Shown here piece by piece: positions 42,536-51,051 of a stretch of DNA of 64,000 nt. The translations under genes were made by a program, and so were the position numbers. Positions within the stretch are counted from its first letter, which is position 1; each line of letters starts with the position of its first letter. The notes beneath the pieces were generated by a model. The model was not told the DNA's origin. It saw nothing but the letters and a program-made list of their open reading frames with translations, and searched no databases. Origin of the DNA: Candidatus Hydrogenedentes bacterium ADurb.Bin170 (GTDB taxonomy: Bacteria > Hydrogenedentota > Hydrogenedentia > Hydrogenedentales > CAITNO01); contig MWCY01000008.1 of NCBI GenBank assembly GCA_002070275.1, positions 24,438 to 88,437 of the forward strand, in the 5' to 3' direction.

Positions 42536-45500
42536 ATGACAATGCCTCTGGAAGTACATAGCGCTTATTCCATGATGGAAGGGACTGCACGGCCGCGGCA
42601 GCTGGTTGCACGGGCTGTGGAGTATGGCATGCGTTCATTGGTTCTGACCGATACGGACGGGCTTTACGGTTTCCTGCCCTTTTATACAGCTGCCCGGGAT
42701 GCAGGCATCAACGCCATTGCCGGGGCCCGACTGGGACGCTGTCTTATTCTGGCGCGCAATCGCCAGGGATACAGCCGCCTTTGCGAAATTATCAGTGCTG
42801 TTCACCTCGGTAAGGCGGATAAATACAATCTGGGCGACTGGACCTTTTCTTTCGGAGATGAAGATCTTTTTCTGATCAGCGATGAAATGGAACTTCTGGA
42901 AAAACTGGCAAAGAAAGGGCTTCGTCCGCTGGCGGGCATCCGGCATTACGGCACCCGGGCATCCCGATGCGCCGCGGAAAAACTGATCGGGCAGGCAAAG
43001 GAAAAGAAGATTTCTTCCGTCGCCACTTTCCCGGTTTATTTTCTGGATCCCGGAGATTATGATGCACATCGGATCATCAGCGCCATCCGGGAAAATGCAG
43101 CGCTTGCCTCTTTGCCTCCTCATGCCACTGCTCCGGCAGGAGCCTGGTTCCGCTCTCCTGAGCAGATAGAACGTCTTTACGGACTCTGGCCTGAAACACT
43201 GCATATGCTTGCCCGAGTGGAAGAGGAATGTTCACTGGATCTTTCTCTGGGCAAACCGCTCTTCCCGACATTTCCGCTTCCTGAGGGAGAAAGTGCTTTT
43301 TCTCTTCTGTGGAAAATGGTTTTTGAAGGTCTGAACCGTCGCTACCATCCCCTGACTCCTGCACTGCTTGACCGGGCCCATTATGAACTGGGCGTCATTC
43401 ATGATCAGGGTTTCGCTCCTTATTTCCTGATTGTTGCAGATCTGGTCCGCTTTGCCAGCGAAAACGGTATTCCCGCCACTGGCAGAGGTTCGGCTGCCAA
43501 TAGCCTGGTCGCCCATGCGCTGGGCATTACCCGGGTAGACCCGCTTCGCTACAATCTTTATTTTGAGCGTTTCCTGAACAGATCCCGCAAAGACTGTCCC
43601 GACATTGATCTGGATCTTTGCTGGCGCGGCAGAGATCAGGTGCTGGATTATGTCTACAAACGCTACGGCAGCGATCATGTCGCCATGATCTGCACAGTCA
43701 ATACCTTTCAGGCACGCTCCACTGTAAGAGAAACGGCACGTGTCATGGGCTATAAGGAAGAAGAGATTTCCGCACTTACCCGCACTCTTCCTCATTATGG
43801 TGCTGAAAATCTCTCTCTGATCATCAGCGCCCTTCCGGAATGCCGTCATCTGCGCCCGGAGGAAGAGCCCCTGAAAAGCATCCTGAAGATCAGCGAAAAA
43901 ATAGCGGGACTTCCCCGCCACATCTCCATCCATGCAGGAGGCATGGTGGTAACCCCGGAACCGCTGACTCATTATCTGCCTCTGGAGCAGGCGCCGAAAG
44001 GCATGGTGATCACGCAGTATGACAAGGATGCTGTTGAACAGATGGGGCTGATTAAAATGGATCTTCTGGGGCACCGCGCTCTCAGCGCGATCCGGGACAC
44101 GGTGCAGGATATACGGGCACATCGGGATCCGGACTTTGACATTGAAAAAATCCCCCATACAGACCCGGCAACAGCCTGCTTTCTCCGTACCGGGGATACC
44201 GTCGGATGTTTTCAGATAGAATCGCCTGCCATGCGCGGGCTGCTGCGCAAGTTAAATGCTCAGGACTGCAATGCGCTGATTCAGGGCATTGCACTGGTAC
44301 GCCCGGGCGCATCAGGAAGCGGAATGAAACAGCATTTTATCGACCGAAGGCTGAATCGGGAAAAAGTGTCCTGCCCTCATCCCTTTATGGAAGAGGCACT
44401 CCGGGACACTCATGGCGTTATGATCTATCAGGAAGATGTTCTGAAAGTCGCGCACGCTGTCGCCGGCATGTCATTGGAAGAAGCTGACGGACTCCGGCGT
44501 GCCATGAGCAAAAAAAGAAGTCCCCGGGAAATGGGAAAGTCGATGAAGCGTTTTCTGGAAGGGGCGGCACAACGGGGCGTTGTGGAAGAAGAAGCCTCCG
44601 CTGTCTGGGAGCTGATCGCCAATTTTGCTTCATATGCCTACTGCAAAGCCCACGCTGCCACTTATGGGGAGCTGGCGTATCAGTGTGCCTACTTAAAAAC
44701 ACATTACCCGGCGGAATACTTCAGCGCCGTTCTTGCCAATGGCGGTGGCTTCTATCCTGCGCCCGTTTATATTGATGAAGCACGGCGGCAGGGCGTGAAA
44801 CTGCTTCCTCCCGATGTAAACAGGAGCGGTTTTTCCTATCAACGGGAAGGCGACGGCATCCGGATCGGCCTGATTCAGATAGCCCAGGTTACTGAAAAAA
44901 CCGCCCGGACGACGGCACAGGAAAGAGAGGAGAACGGTACTTTCACAACTATTGACGACTTCATACGCCGTGTCAGACCGGGCCGCGGAGAAGCGGATCT
45001 TTTATGCAATGCCGGAGCGTTGGATAGTCTGGTTTCCCGGGAAACGAATCAGCCCCTCCCCCGCCCTGTACAAATATGGAGCCTGCAGCAGAGAAGCCTT
45101 TGCGATGACGCCGCCCTTTTTTCAGAACCGATTCCGTTCTTTTCCCAAATGCCGGATCACACCCAGCGGATACAGACCGATAAGGAGCGGAACAGCCTCG
45201 GGTTTCCTCTCCGTACACCTCTTCTGCGATATCATGCCGCTGTCTGCTGGACACGAAATCCCGTTGCAAGCAGCTGTCTTGCCGCCTACGAAGGCAAAAC
45301 GGTGTGTGTGCTGGGAACCATTATCGCTGTGAGGCGCCTTTCCCTTCATGATGGAAAAGGGTGCATGAAATTTCTGAGTCTTGAAGACGGCTGGGGCGTT
45401 TTTGAAGCCGTTCTTTTTTCAGAGTCCTATCAACGGCTGGGACATCTTGCCATTCCGGGAAATGTATGCCTCTGCACAGGAACAGTACAACGGGAGCAGG

Positions 45501-45595
45501 ACAATATTACGCTGCTTGTTTCGCATATGGAAAAAACGGCTTTGGATTCAGCCCCGGAAATTCTTTATACTGAAGTGACAGAGAAGACGTCCTGA
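42536..45595 (+). CDS. dnaE2: Error-prone DNA polymerase III alpha, DnaE2 (ImuC) type
   Basis: A C-family DNA polymerase of 1019 residues, shorter than replicative DnaE. The palm catalytic Asp motif reads CPDIDLDLCWRGRDQVLDYV (about 350-369), followed by HVAMICTVNTFQARSTVRETARVMG, which favours the DnaE2 translesion branch; a C-terminal OB fold (VCVLGTIIAVRR) is visible. The PHP domain has lost its usual metal ligands: LEVHS replaces LHxHS, and LTDTDGLYG replaces TDHD. No ribosome-binding site precedes the ATG, which abuts the operator. In known SOS cassettes DnaE2 works with ImuA and ImuB; neither is next to it here. A damage-induced mutagenic role is inferred. Confidence 0.88.
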   Translation: MTMPLEVHSAYSMMEGTARPRQLVARAVEYGMRSLVLTDTDGLYGFLPFYTAARDAGINAIAGARLGRCLILARNRQGYSRLCEIISAVHLGKADKYNLGDWTFSFGDEDLFLISDEMELLEKLAKKGLRPLAGIRHYGTRASRCAAEKLIGQAKEKKISSVATFPVYFLDPGDYDAHRIISAIRENAALASLPPHATAPAGAWFRSPEQIERLYGLWPETLHMLARVEEECSLDLSLGKPLFPTFPLPEGESAFSLLWKMVFEGLNRRYHPLTPALLDRAHYELGVIHDQGFAPYFLIVADLVRFASENGIPATGRGSAANSLVAHALGITRVDPLRYNLYFERFLNRSRKDCPDIDLDLCWRGRDQVLDYVYKRYGSDHVAMICTVNTFQARSTVRETARVMGYKEEEISALTRTLPHYGAENLSLIISALPECRHLRPEEEPLKSILKISEKIAGLPRHISIHAGGMVVTPEPLTHYLPLEQAPKGMVITQYDKDAVEQMGLIKMDLLGHRALSAIRDTVQDIRAHRDPDFDIEKIPHTDPATACFLRTGDTVGCFQIESPAMRGLLRKLNAQDCNALIQGIALVRPGASGSGMKQHFIDRRLNREKVSCPHPFMEEALRDTHGVMIYQEDVLKVAHAVAGMSLEEADGLRRAMSKKRSPREMGKSMKRFLEGAAQRGVVEEEASAVWELIANFASYAYCKAHAATYGELAYQCAYLKTHYPAEYFSAVLANGGGFYPAPVYIDEARRQGVKLLPPDVNRSGFSYQREGDGIRIGLIQIAQVTEKTARTTAQEREENGTFTTIDDFIRRVRPGRGEADLLCNAGALDSLVSRETNQPLPRPVQIWSLQQRSLCDDAALFSEPIPFFSQMPDHTQRIQTDKERNSLGFPLRTPLLRYHAAVCWTRNPVASSCLAAYEGKTVCVLGTIIAVRRLSLHDGKGCMKFLSLEDGWGVFEAVLFSESYQRLGHLAIPGNVCLCTGTVQREQDNITLLVSHMEKTALDSAPEILYTEVTEKTS

Positions 45596-45695
45596 TGCTT
45601 TGCCCCTTTCCGGATTCCCTGCGGAGGGGTTATACAGGAACACAATCATAGCCCGGCAGTTTATTCACTGCCGCCGAACCCTGGAAAGAACTGAA

Positions 45696-46673
45696 ATGAT
45701 GCGCTTTTTTAATATCGCTCTTGCTGCCTCCCTTCTTCTCATTGTGCTTGCTTTCCACAGCTACGCTGAGGACACGCAAACGTATGCCGAGCGCCTGGGC
45801 TTTCCCAAAGGCGCCAAAGTGGTGATTTTTCATAATGACGATGCCGGTCTCTGCCATGAAGCCAACCTGGCTTCCATTCGCGGTCGTGAAGAGGGCATGA
45901 TCACTTCCTGGAGCCTTATGATGCCCTGCCCCTGGGTAACCGAGATAAGGGACTATCTCAAAAAGAATCCTGATACCTGCTGCGGTATTCATCTGACCCT
46001 TACCAGCGAGTGGGATCACTACCGGTGGCGCCCCGTTTCCTGCACTGATACCTACCCCGGGCTTGCTGATGAAGACGGATACCTCTGGGACAATGTGCGG
46101 CTGGTCACTGAGCATGCGACTCCCGATGAGTTTGAAGCGGAAGTACGCGCCCAGATCGCACTGGCGGAAAAAATGGGGATACAGATATCACATCTGGACA
46201 CGCACATGGGCACTGTTTTTGCCACAGAAGAATATTTCCAGCGCTATGTGGCGGTAGGTATCGACAAACAAATCCCCATACTCCTCCCCGCCGGGCATAT
46301 GACACTGCTCCGGGAAGAAGAGCCCAAGTTTAACGATCAGGCGGAAAAAGTCCGGGCGCTCGGCAGCCTGCTCTGGAACTCAGGGCTGGCAGTTATTGAC
46401 GATGCCCACACAAATGCATACGACTGGAAGAAAACGGACAAGCGCGAAGAGTTCACGCAGCTCATTAAGTCGCTTCATCCCGGCATCACCCATGTCATCA
46501 TTCATGCCACGGTACCGTCTGAAAATTTCGATGCTATTTCCGGATCCGGCATCACCCGTGCCGGAGATTTCAATGCAATGCTTGACCCCGCACTGAAAGC
46601 ATTGATTAAAGAGGAAGGCATCATTCTGAGTTCCTGGAAGGAGCTGCAGGAACGGCGCAACGCTCTCAAATAG
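45696..46673 (+). CDS. YdjC/ChbG-family carbohydrate deacetylase, secreted
   Basis: The 325-residue product starts with a signal peptide (FFNIALAASLLLIVLAFHSYA). The mature part is a YdjC (ChbG/HpnK) domain: VVIFHNDDAGLCHEAN, where the Asp-Asp pair binds metal, CGIHLTLTSEW, ISHLDTHMGTVFAT with the second His motif, and HVIIHATVPSE. This family removes acetyl groups from N-acetylated sugars such as chito-oligosaccharides. The ATG at 45696 has GGAAAG before it and gives a clean signal peptide; the frame opens earlier at 45600. It is three bases from the convergent deacetylase-family gene. Confidence 0.87.
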   Translation: MMRFFNIALAASLLLIVLAFHSYAEDTQTYAERLGFPKGAKVVIFHNDDAGLCHEANLASIRGREEGMITSWSLMMPCPWVTEIRDYLKKNPDTCCGIHLTLTSEWDHYRWRPVSCTDTYPGLADEDGYLWDNVRLVTEHATPDEFEAEVRAQIALAEKMGIQISHLDTHMGTVFATEEYFQRYVAVGIDKQIPILLPAGHMTLLREEEPKFNDQAEKVRALGSLLWNSGLAVIDDAHTNAYDWKKTDKREEFTQLIKSLHPGITHVIIHATVPSENFDAISGSGITRAGDFNAMLDPALKALIKEEGIILSSWKELQERRNALK

Positions 46674-46676
46674 AAC

Positions 46677-47591
46677 TCAATCCTCCATCAGCACCCGGAT
46701 ATGAGCGGCAGCGCTTGCGCCCAGGGCACCAAGATGGTAGCCGCCTTCCAGAAAGGAAATAATGCGCCCTCCTGCGATGGGGCGCAACAGTCGGGTTATT
46801 TGTGCAAAATGCTCCGTCTCCAGCAGCTGATTGCCCAAAGGATCCAGCCGGTGCGCATCAAAGCCTGCTGAAAGCAGCAGGAAATCCGGACCGAAGGCCT
46901 GCAGCCGGGGAAGAATGGCCTCTTCCAGTGTACTGATCCATCTTTCCGGAGCGCTGCCCGGTGGCATCTGGTAGTTCAGATTGCTGTCGTTTTTCCCGCG
47001 TTCATAAGGGAAGCCTGTCCCGGGGAAATGGGGATATTCATGCATGCTGACAAACAGAACTGTGTCATCGTCATAAAAAGCATGTTGCGTGCCATTACCG
47101 TGATGCACGTCGAAATCGAGAATGGCGACCCGTTCCGCTGCACCTGAAGCACGGAGCCAGTGTGCCGTAATGGCAATATTATTGAAAAGGCAGAACCCCA
47201 TCACGCCTTCTGCTTCGGCGTGGTGCCCCGGAGGCCGCATGGCAATAAAGGCATTGTCGATTTCACCTTTCAGCAATGCTTTTGCCGCTGAAATTCCGGC
47301 ACCTGCCGACAGCAATGCTGCTTCCCAGGAAGCAGGCATCATCACTGTATCCGCATCAGGGCTCGGCTCGCCGTCAAGACAGCAGGCGCGCACCATATCC
47401 ACATGGGCTTTTGTATGGTTGCGGAGAATGTCTTCTTCAGCCGCCGCCTCCGGGCGCATGATGATCGGCGTCAGCTGCTGTTTTTCCAGTTCCTGCAAAA
47501 TGGCCGGCAGACGCAGAGGCGACTCAGGATGGAACTCACCTGTATTATGTGCCACTGCTTCCTCACAGTAGAACAGGGCGGTCTTTGCCAT
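46677..47591 (-). CDS. Histone-deacetylase-family amidohydrolase
   Basis: Zinc enzyme of the HDAC/acetoin-utilisation (AcuC)/acetylpolyamine amidohydrolase superfamily; 304 residues. Motifs are HPESPLRLPAI near the start, RPPGHHAEAEGVMGFCLFNN (about 119-138, containing the catalytic His pair), DFDVHHGNGTQ (about 151-161, zinc Asp and His) and SAGFDAH (about 243-249, third metal residue). All catalytic positions are present. Substrate could be acetylated proteins, polyamines or small acetamides. The ATG at 47591 is selected for the GAAAGGA site upstream. It ends a four-gene minus operon, 23 bases after the ferredoxin gene. Confidence 0.92.
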   Translation of the reverse strand: MAKTALFYCEEAVAHNTGEFHPESPLRLPAILQELEKQQLTPIIMRPEAAAEEDILRNHTKAHVDMVRACCLDGEPSPDADTVMMPASWEAALLSAGAGISAAKALLKGEIDNAFIAMRPPGHHAEAEGVMGFCLFNNIAITAHWLRASGAAERVAILDFDVHHGNGTQHAFYDDDTVLFVSMHEYPHFPGTGFPYERGKNDSNLNYQMPPGSAPERWISTLEEAILPRLQAFGPDFLLLSAGFDAHRLDPLGNQLLETEHFAQITRLLRPIAGGRIISFLEGGYHLGALGASAAAHIRVLMED

Positions 47592-47614
47592 AAGATTGTC
47601 CTTTCGAATCAGGA

Positions 47615-47869
47615 TCAGTAAGAGGCCACAACCGTTCCTGAGCGGATCACGGCCTGGCATGCCAGCCGCTGATTCTCCGCCAGTCCCATATTTTCTTCTT
47701 CCGGAGTCATCGCTTCCAGATTTTCCATACCCGATTCTATAACGATCACGCAGCTGCCGCAGAGGCCTGCACGGCAGCCGAAGGTCACACCTGCCTCTTC
47801 GCAGGCATCAATAATAGGGGATCCGTCGGCAACTTCCATTGCGACACCGTCAATTACAATACACGCCAT
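47615..47869 (-). CDS. Plant-type 2Fe-2S ferredoxin
   Basis: An 84-residue electron carrier. Cysteines 32, 37, 40 and 71 (CRAGLCGSC and LAC) give the C-x4-C-x2-C-x30-C arrangement of a [2Fe-2S] cluster in a beta-grasp fold. Its electron partners are not evident: neighbours are an HDAC-family hydrolase and a WD40-like lipoprotein, each within 23 bases, which suggests one transcript. A stand-alone ferredoxin of this type could serve an oxygenase or hydroxylase. Confidence 0.92.
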   Translation of the reverse strand: MACIVIDGVAMEVADGSPIIDACEEAGVTFGCRAGLCGSCVIVIESGMENLEAMTPEEENMGLAENQRLACQAVIRSGTVVASY

Positions 47870-47891
47870 TGTTTATCCCTTTCCTGTGGAA

Positions 47892-49349
47892 TTATTTATT
47901 TGCACAACAATCCAAAAGGCTGGAGAACACATTTTTGTCTGCCAGCTCCAGCATGAAGATTTGCACATAGTCACTGCCGTTATAGGCTTTTACCCTGTTC
48001 CCGGAAGTATCAAAGGTGACTGTTGGCCGATTATACGCTATTTTTCTGCCGTCCGGCGAAAATACGGGCGCGTGCCTGTTCACTCCGTCTCCGTACTCTG
48101 TCAGAAAAACTGATTTACCGAACTGTTCTCCCGGCACTACAGAAGTCAGCACGAGGCCGTCGTCCGATATGCAAAGAATCGCTTTACCGTCCGGCGTCCA
48201 ACGTAATCCGTCTTTTGTTCCTTTTTTCAGCGAAGTCACCTGTACAGGCCGCAGCGCAGGATCCTCCGCCTGATCGCTGCCGTGGGCATCAATCATAAAC
48301 ACCTGATTCACGCCGGACTTATCCGGGGCATAATAGGCAATATGCTTTCCGTCCGGCGCTCCTCTCACAATACCCAGGGCAGTTGTGGAAGTCAGCCTGC
48401 GGATCGTGATCCCTTTTGGAGGCGCAGGATAACGGGAAGCACTGCCGGCATCGGCTGTAGTAATGTCCACATTTCGCGGCATATCTGCTACAAAGAGCGA
48501 TTCTTCATAATCGACGCCGTTTTCTTTGCGAATCTTTCCGATAAAAGCACGCATGGTACCCTCGGGGTCCACCCAGGCATCGCCATAGGCTTTTTCCAGC
48601 TCACCGGGCTTCGCCTGACCCATCGGCGCCACAGCGACCAGCACAGCAAAATAATGGCTGGCAGGAGCAGGCGCATTGGGACCGGGCTCCATATACCCGA
48701 TGGTGCGGTCATATTGAGGCAGCAGAAAGTCATCATAAGTAAATCCTATTCTGTCGCCTTTCATGCAGAATTCGTGACGGTGAGTACCCCCTCTGTGTGC
48801 TCCGGGCTCTGTATCCCGATCCGTATGCACGTCCCGTTTATCCAGCCAGGACAAATTATATTCGCCGTCTTTCAGCATATGAAAGGAACCGTTGCGCTCC
48901 ACTACTTCTCCCGAAAGGCGAACGCATGCGCCGTTACGGTTCGGCTTTCCGTAAAAGCCGCGCTCTTTTGTTTCCTGCACTGGAGGCCCGTGAATAAAAG
49001 ATACTTCCGGAGCAGCCTGGGAAAAGGATACGGCACCAATTCCGGGGGCAGGTGTGGCACCGGTCAGGATTTCATCAGGTGCATATACAACAATGCATCT
49101 ATTGTCGGTAAGATCCACCACTTCAATGGAAAAACCATGCTCAATGCCGGGTCCTGTGCTTTCCCGGGTATCATAACAGAGGTATTTTCCGTCTGAAGAA
49201 AAATTATCATTGTTATCCAACGAATGTGATTTCGCATCAAATGTAATTTGCGTATCCCGCAGAATCGTTTTATCCACAGTACATATCCTTGAATTTGAAA
49301 CGCACCCGACCATCAGAAGCGTTATAAACAAAAGAGATGAAGCTCGCAC
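47892..49349 (-). CDS. Lipoprotein with TolB/WD40-like beta-propeller
   Basis: A 485-residue exported protein. From the GTG at 49349 it has a lipoprotein signal with Cys in LLFITLLMVGC (about residue 15). The body holds TolB-like repeats such as FSSDGKYLCYD, APDGKHIAYYAPD, WTPDGKAILCIS and FSPDGRKIAYN, so it is probably a propeller. GTG at 49349 is preferred because AAAGGAG lies eight bases before it, while the longer frame starting at 49478 would overlap the upstream protease gene by more than 100 bases. Function is unknown; such propellers bind peptides or envelope partners. Confidence 0.8.
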   Translation of the reverse strand: MRASSLLFITLLMVGCVSNSRICTVDKTILRDTQITFDAKSHSLDNNDNFSSDGKYLCYDTRESTGPGIEHGFSIEVVDLTDNRCIVVYAPDEILTGATPAPGIGAVSFSQAAPEVSFIHGPPVQETKERGFYGKPNRNGACVRLSGEVVERNGSFHMLKDGEYNLSWLDKRDVHTDRDTEPGAHRGGTHRHEFCMKGDRIGFTYDDFLLPQYDRTIGYMEPGPNAPAPASHYFAVLVAVAPMGQAKPGELEKAYGDAWVDPEGTMRAFIGKIRKENGVDYEESLFVADMPRNVDITTADAGSASRYPAPPKGITIRRLTSTTALGIVRGAPDGKHIAYYAPDKSGVNQVFMIDAHGSDQAEDPALRPVQVTSLKKGTKDGLRWTPDGKAILCISDDGLVLTSVVPGEQFGKSVFLTEYGDGVNRHAPVFSPDGRKIAYNRPTVTFDTSGNRVKAYNGSDYVQIFMLELADKNVFSSLLDCCANK

Positions 49350-49372
49350 CTTCCCAGCTCCTTTTGCACAAT

Positions 49373-50773
49373 CTATTTCATAAAGGAAAAGAAAATCGTT
49401 GCTATAAGAATCATAAAAAACATGAGTATGCCTGCCAAATCTTCGCTGTCGGTTCTTCCGCAGGCAGGCTCGGAACAATCGGCACCCGAATCGATGTGAA
49501 GGATATAATTCCCGACAGCACCCCTTTTACCGGCAACCCGAATGTAGACAGTCTCTCCGGCACGCAGCTCCGCGCAAATCTGGGAGCGGCTTCCGCATGA
49601 ATCATCATCGCAGTCAAATTCATCCAGCGCGCCGCAGGACCCCTTATACAGCGCCAGTGTCGTATCAAAATCGCCATCACATAAACTGATCAGGTAATGG
49701 TCGTTCCTCGGCACCTGAAAAAAGAACCAGACATCTTTATAATCTTCCACGCCGCAGGAGGAAACGGAGGATCCGGTTGCGTTTCTGGTCGTCCCCGAAA
49801 TAAAACTGTCATTCAGAATTTCTGTGGCATTGCTGCACTCGTCGTTTTCGGGAATTAACCCGTCGTCATACACATAATTCGCAAAGGCGCTACTCCTGGT
49901 TATGGCTTCAGGATATTGTTCATCATTGCGCAACCGTCGGGATTCAAAGCAACTCATCCCTACATTAAAATCTGTGTTTCCCCGAACCAGAATACCCTCC
50001 ACCATCCCGGTAGCAGCATTAAAAACAGGGGAACCCGAGTTTCCGCTGAAAGCATCCACATTGGCAAAAAAGAAATAAGGCGCATCGATCCGACGAACCT
50101 GTGTATCGCTACTGAACGCCAGCTTTTTAGGCAAACCGAACGGGTGACCGATAACACCCACCGGCGTACCGATTTCAACCAACCCGGATTCACGCATCGG
50201 CAAAGGTGATGCACCGGGCGCCGTGATGCTCCGGTCTACACGGACAACAGCAAAATCCAGAGTCGGCGTATACTGGTACGCAAGCACTTCCACGGCAAAA
50301 TACACCTGGCTCCAGTCAAAAAGATAACGGGGCGTGTTTGCATCAAGCATATCAAAGCCGAAAACAATTGCAAAGTCCGAAAGACGGTCCAGTGTCAGAC
50401 AATGACCGGCGGTCACAATAATATCGTCAGCAGCCATAAAGCCTGAACAATAGGCACCCATGGGCTGCGTACTGAATGCCTCTCCGGAACAGGGCGGTTT
50501 GCCCGCAACCCGATAGGCTTCAGTCTTAAGAAAGTAGGTGCCGTCCTGATTATCCTGAAGATCGCTCCATTCAACCAGCGCACAGACAGCATCCGCCCAG
50601 GCACGACGCTCCGCATTATTTTCCTGATAAACATCTATACGGTCATCATTGCCATAGATAACTTTATCCGTGCCCGCATCATCCTGCTGGGCTATTCCGG
50701 GCTTAAGGGCAAGCCCTGAGAGAACAAACACAAGAAGACAGATTTCAGAAAATGCAACATGTTGTTTCAGCAT
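49373..50773 (-). CDS. Secreted trypsin-like serine protease with C-terminal membrane anchor
   Basis: The 466-residue protein has a signal peptide (about 1-29, ICLLVFVLSGLALKPGIAQ) and an S1-type protease domain. His is in VTAGHCL (about 122), Asp in LDFAVVRVD (about 174) and Ser in GNSGSP (about 244). After about residue 300 a pre-peptidase C-like beta domain has NDECSNA, DVWFFFQVP and DTTLALYKGSC. The last 35 residues hold two cysteines, a polar spacer and a hydrophobic helix ending in MK, an anchor or sorting tail. The ATG at 50773 with AAGGAG upstream is favoured over the longer frame. It leads the operon that ends with the HDAC-family gene. Confidence 0.87.
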   Translation of the reverse strand: MLKQHVAFSEICLLVFVLSGLALKPGIAQQDDAGTDKVIYGNDDRIDVYQENNAERRAWADAVCALVEWSDLQDNQDGTYFLKTEAYRVAGKPPCSGEAFSTQPMGAYCSGFMAADDIIVTAGHCLTLDRLSDFAIVFGFDMLDANTPRYLFDWSQVYFAVEVLAYQYTPTLDFAVVRVDRSITAPGASPLPMRESGLVEIGTPVGVIGHPFGLPKKLAFSSDTQVRRIDAPYFFFANVDAFSGNSGSPVFNAATGMVEGILVRGNTDFNVGMSCFESRRLRNDEQYPEAITRSSAFANYVYDDGLIPENDECSNATEILNDSFISGTTRNATGSSVSSCGVEDYKDVWFFFQVPRNDHYLISLCDGDFDTTLALYKGSCGALDEFDCDDDSCGSRSQICAELRAGETVYIRVAGKRGAVGNYILHIDSGADCSEPACGRTDSEDLAGILMFFMILIATIFFSFMK

Positions 50774-50918
50774 TTTTCTATGAACTCCTTCATAAATACC
50801 TCTCCTGTGCCAGGCGAACCGGGCCTCGAAGACGGCCGGTGCATGCATCACAGGATTTTGCAATCATATCACATTTCTCCTTTTCTTTCCGACCTTCAGA
50901 AAAGCACCGTTCGCTGTT

Positions 50919-50947
50919 TTGTGACAGTACTGCACAGGCTGTATACT
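50919..50947 (+). promoter_or_regulatory. Promoter of the methionine genes
   Basis: TTGTGA (50919-50924), 17 bases, TATACT (50942-50947). It would start transcription near 50954, giving a leader of about 98 bases before the cystathionine gamma-synthase type gene. Confidence 0.6.
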
Positions 50948-50969
50948 GATAGGTGTGCGTTCGCTCCAA

Positions 50970-51024
50970 AGCGTCATGTGGGCTTTATACGCAAAACCTT
51001 CCTGAGTATCAGGACGCTTTTTTC
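50970..51024 (+). promoter_or_regulatory. Possible attenuator-like leader of the methionine genes
   Basis: AGCGTC (50970-50975) can pair with GACGCT (51013-51018), which is followed by five more T. Inside lies a CCTGA-GTA-TCAGG hairpin (51001-51013) sharing one G with the outer stem. Together this could act as a weak terminator before the ATG at 51052. No SAM-I, SAM-II or S-box sequence is recognised. Confidence 0.3.
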
Positions 51025-51051
51025 AAGTGAAAGAGAACCGTAGAGGTTTCC

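Noticed and set aside
50938..50950. CTGTATACTG near the methionine promoter as a third SOS palindrome
   Set aside because: One base breaks the symmetry, and the similarity is explained by the -10 box TATACT. No second half-site at N10 is present.
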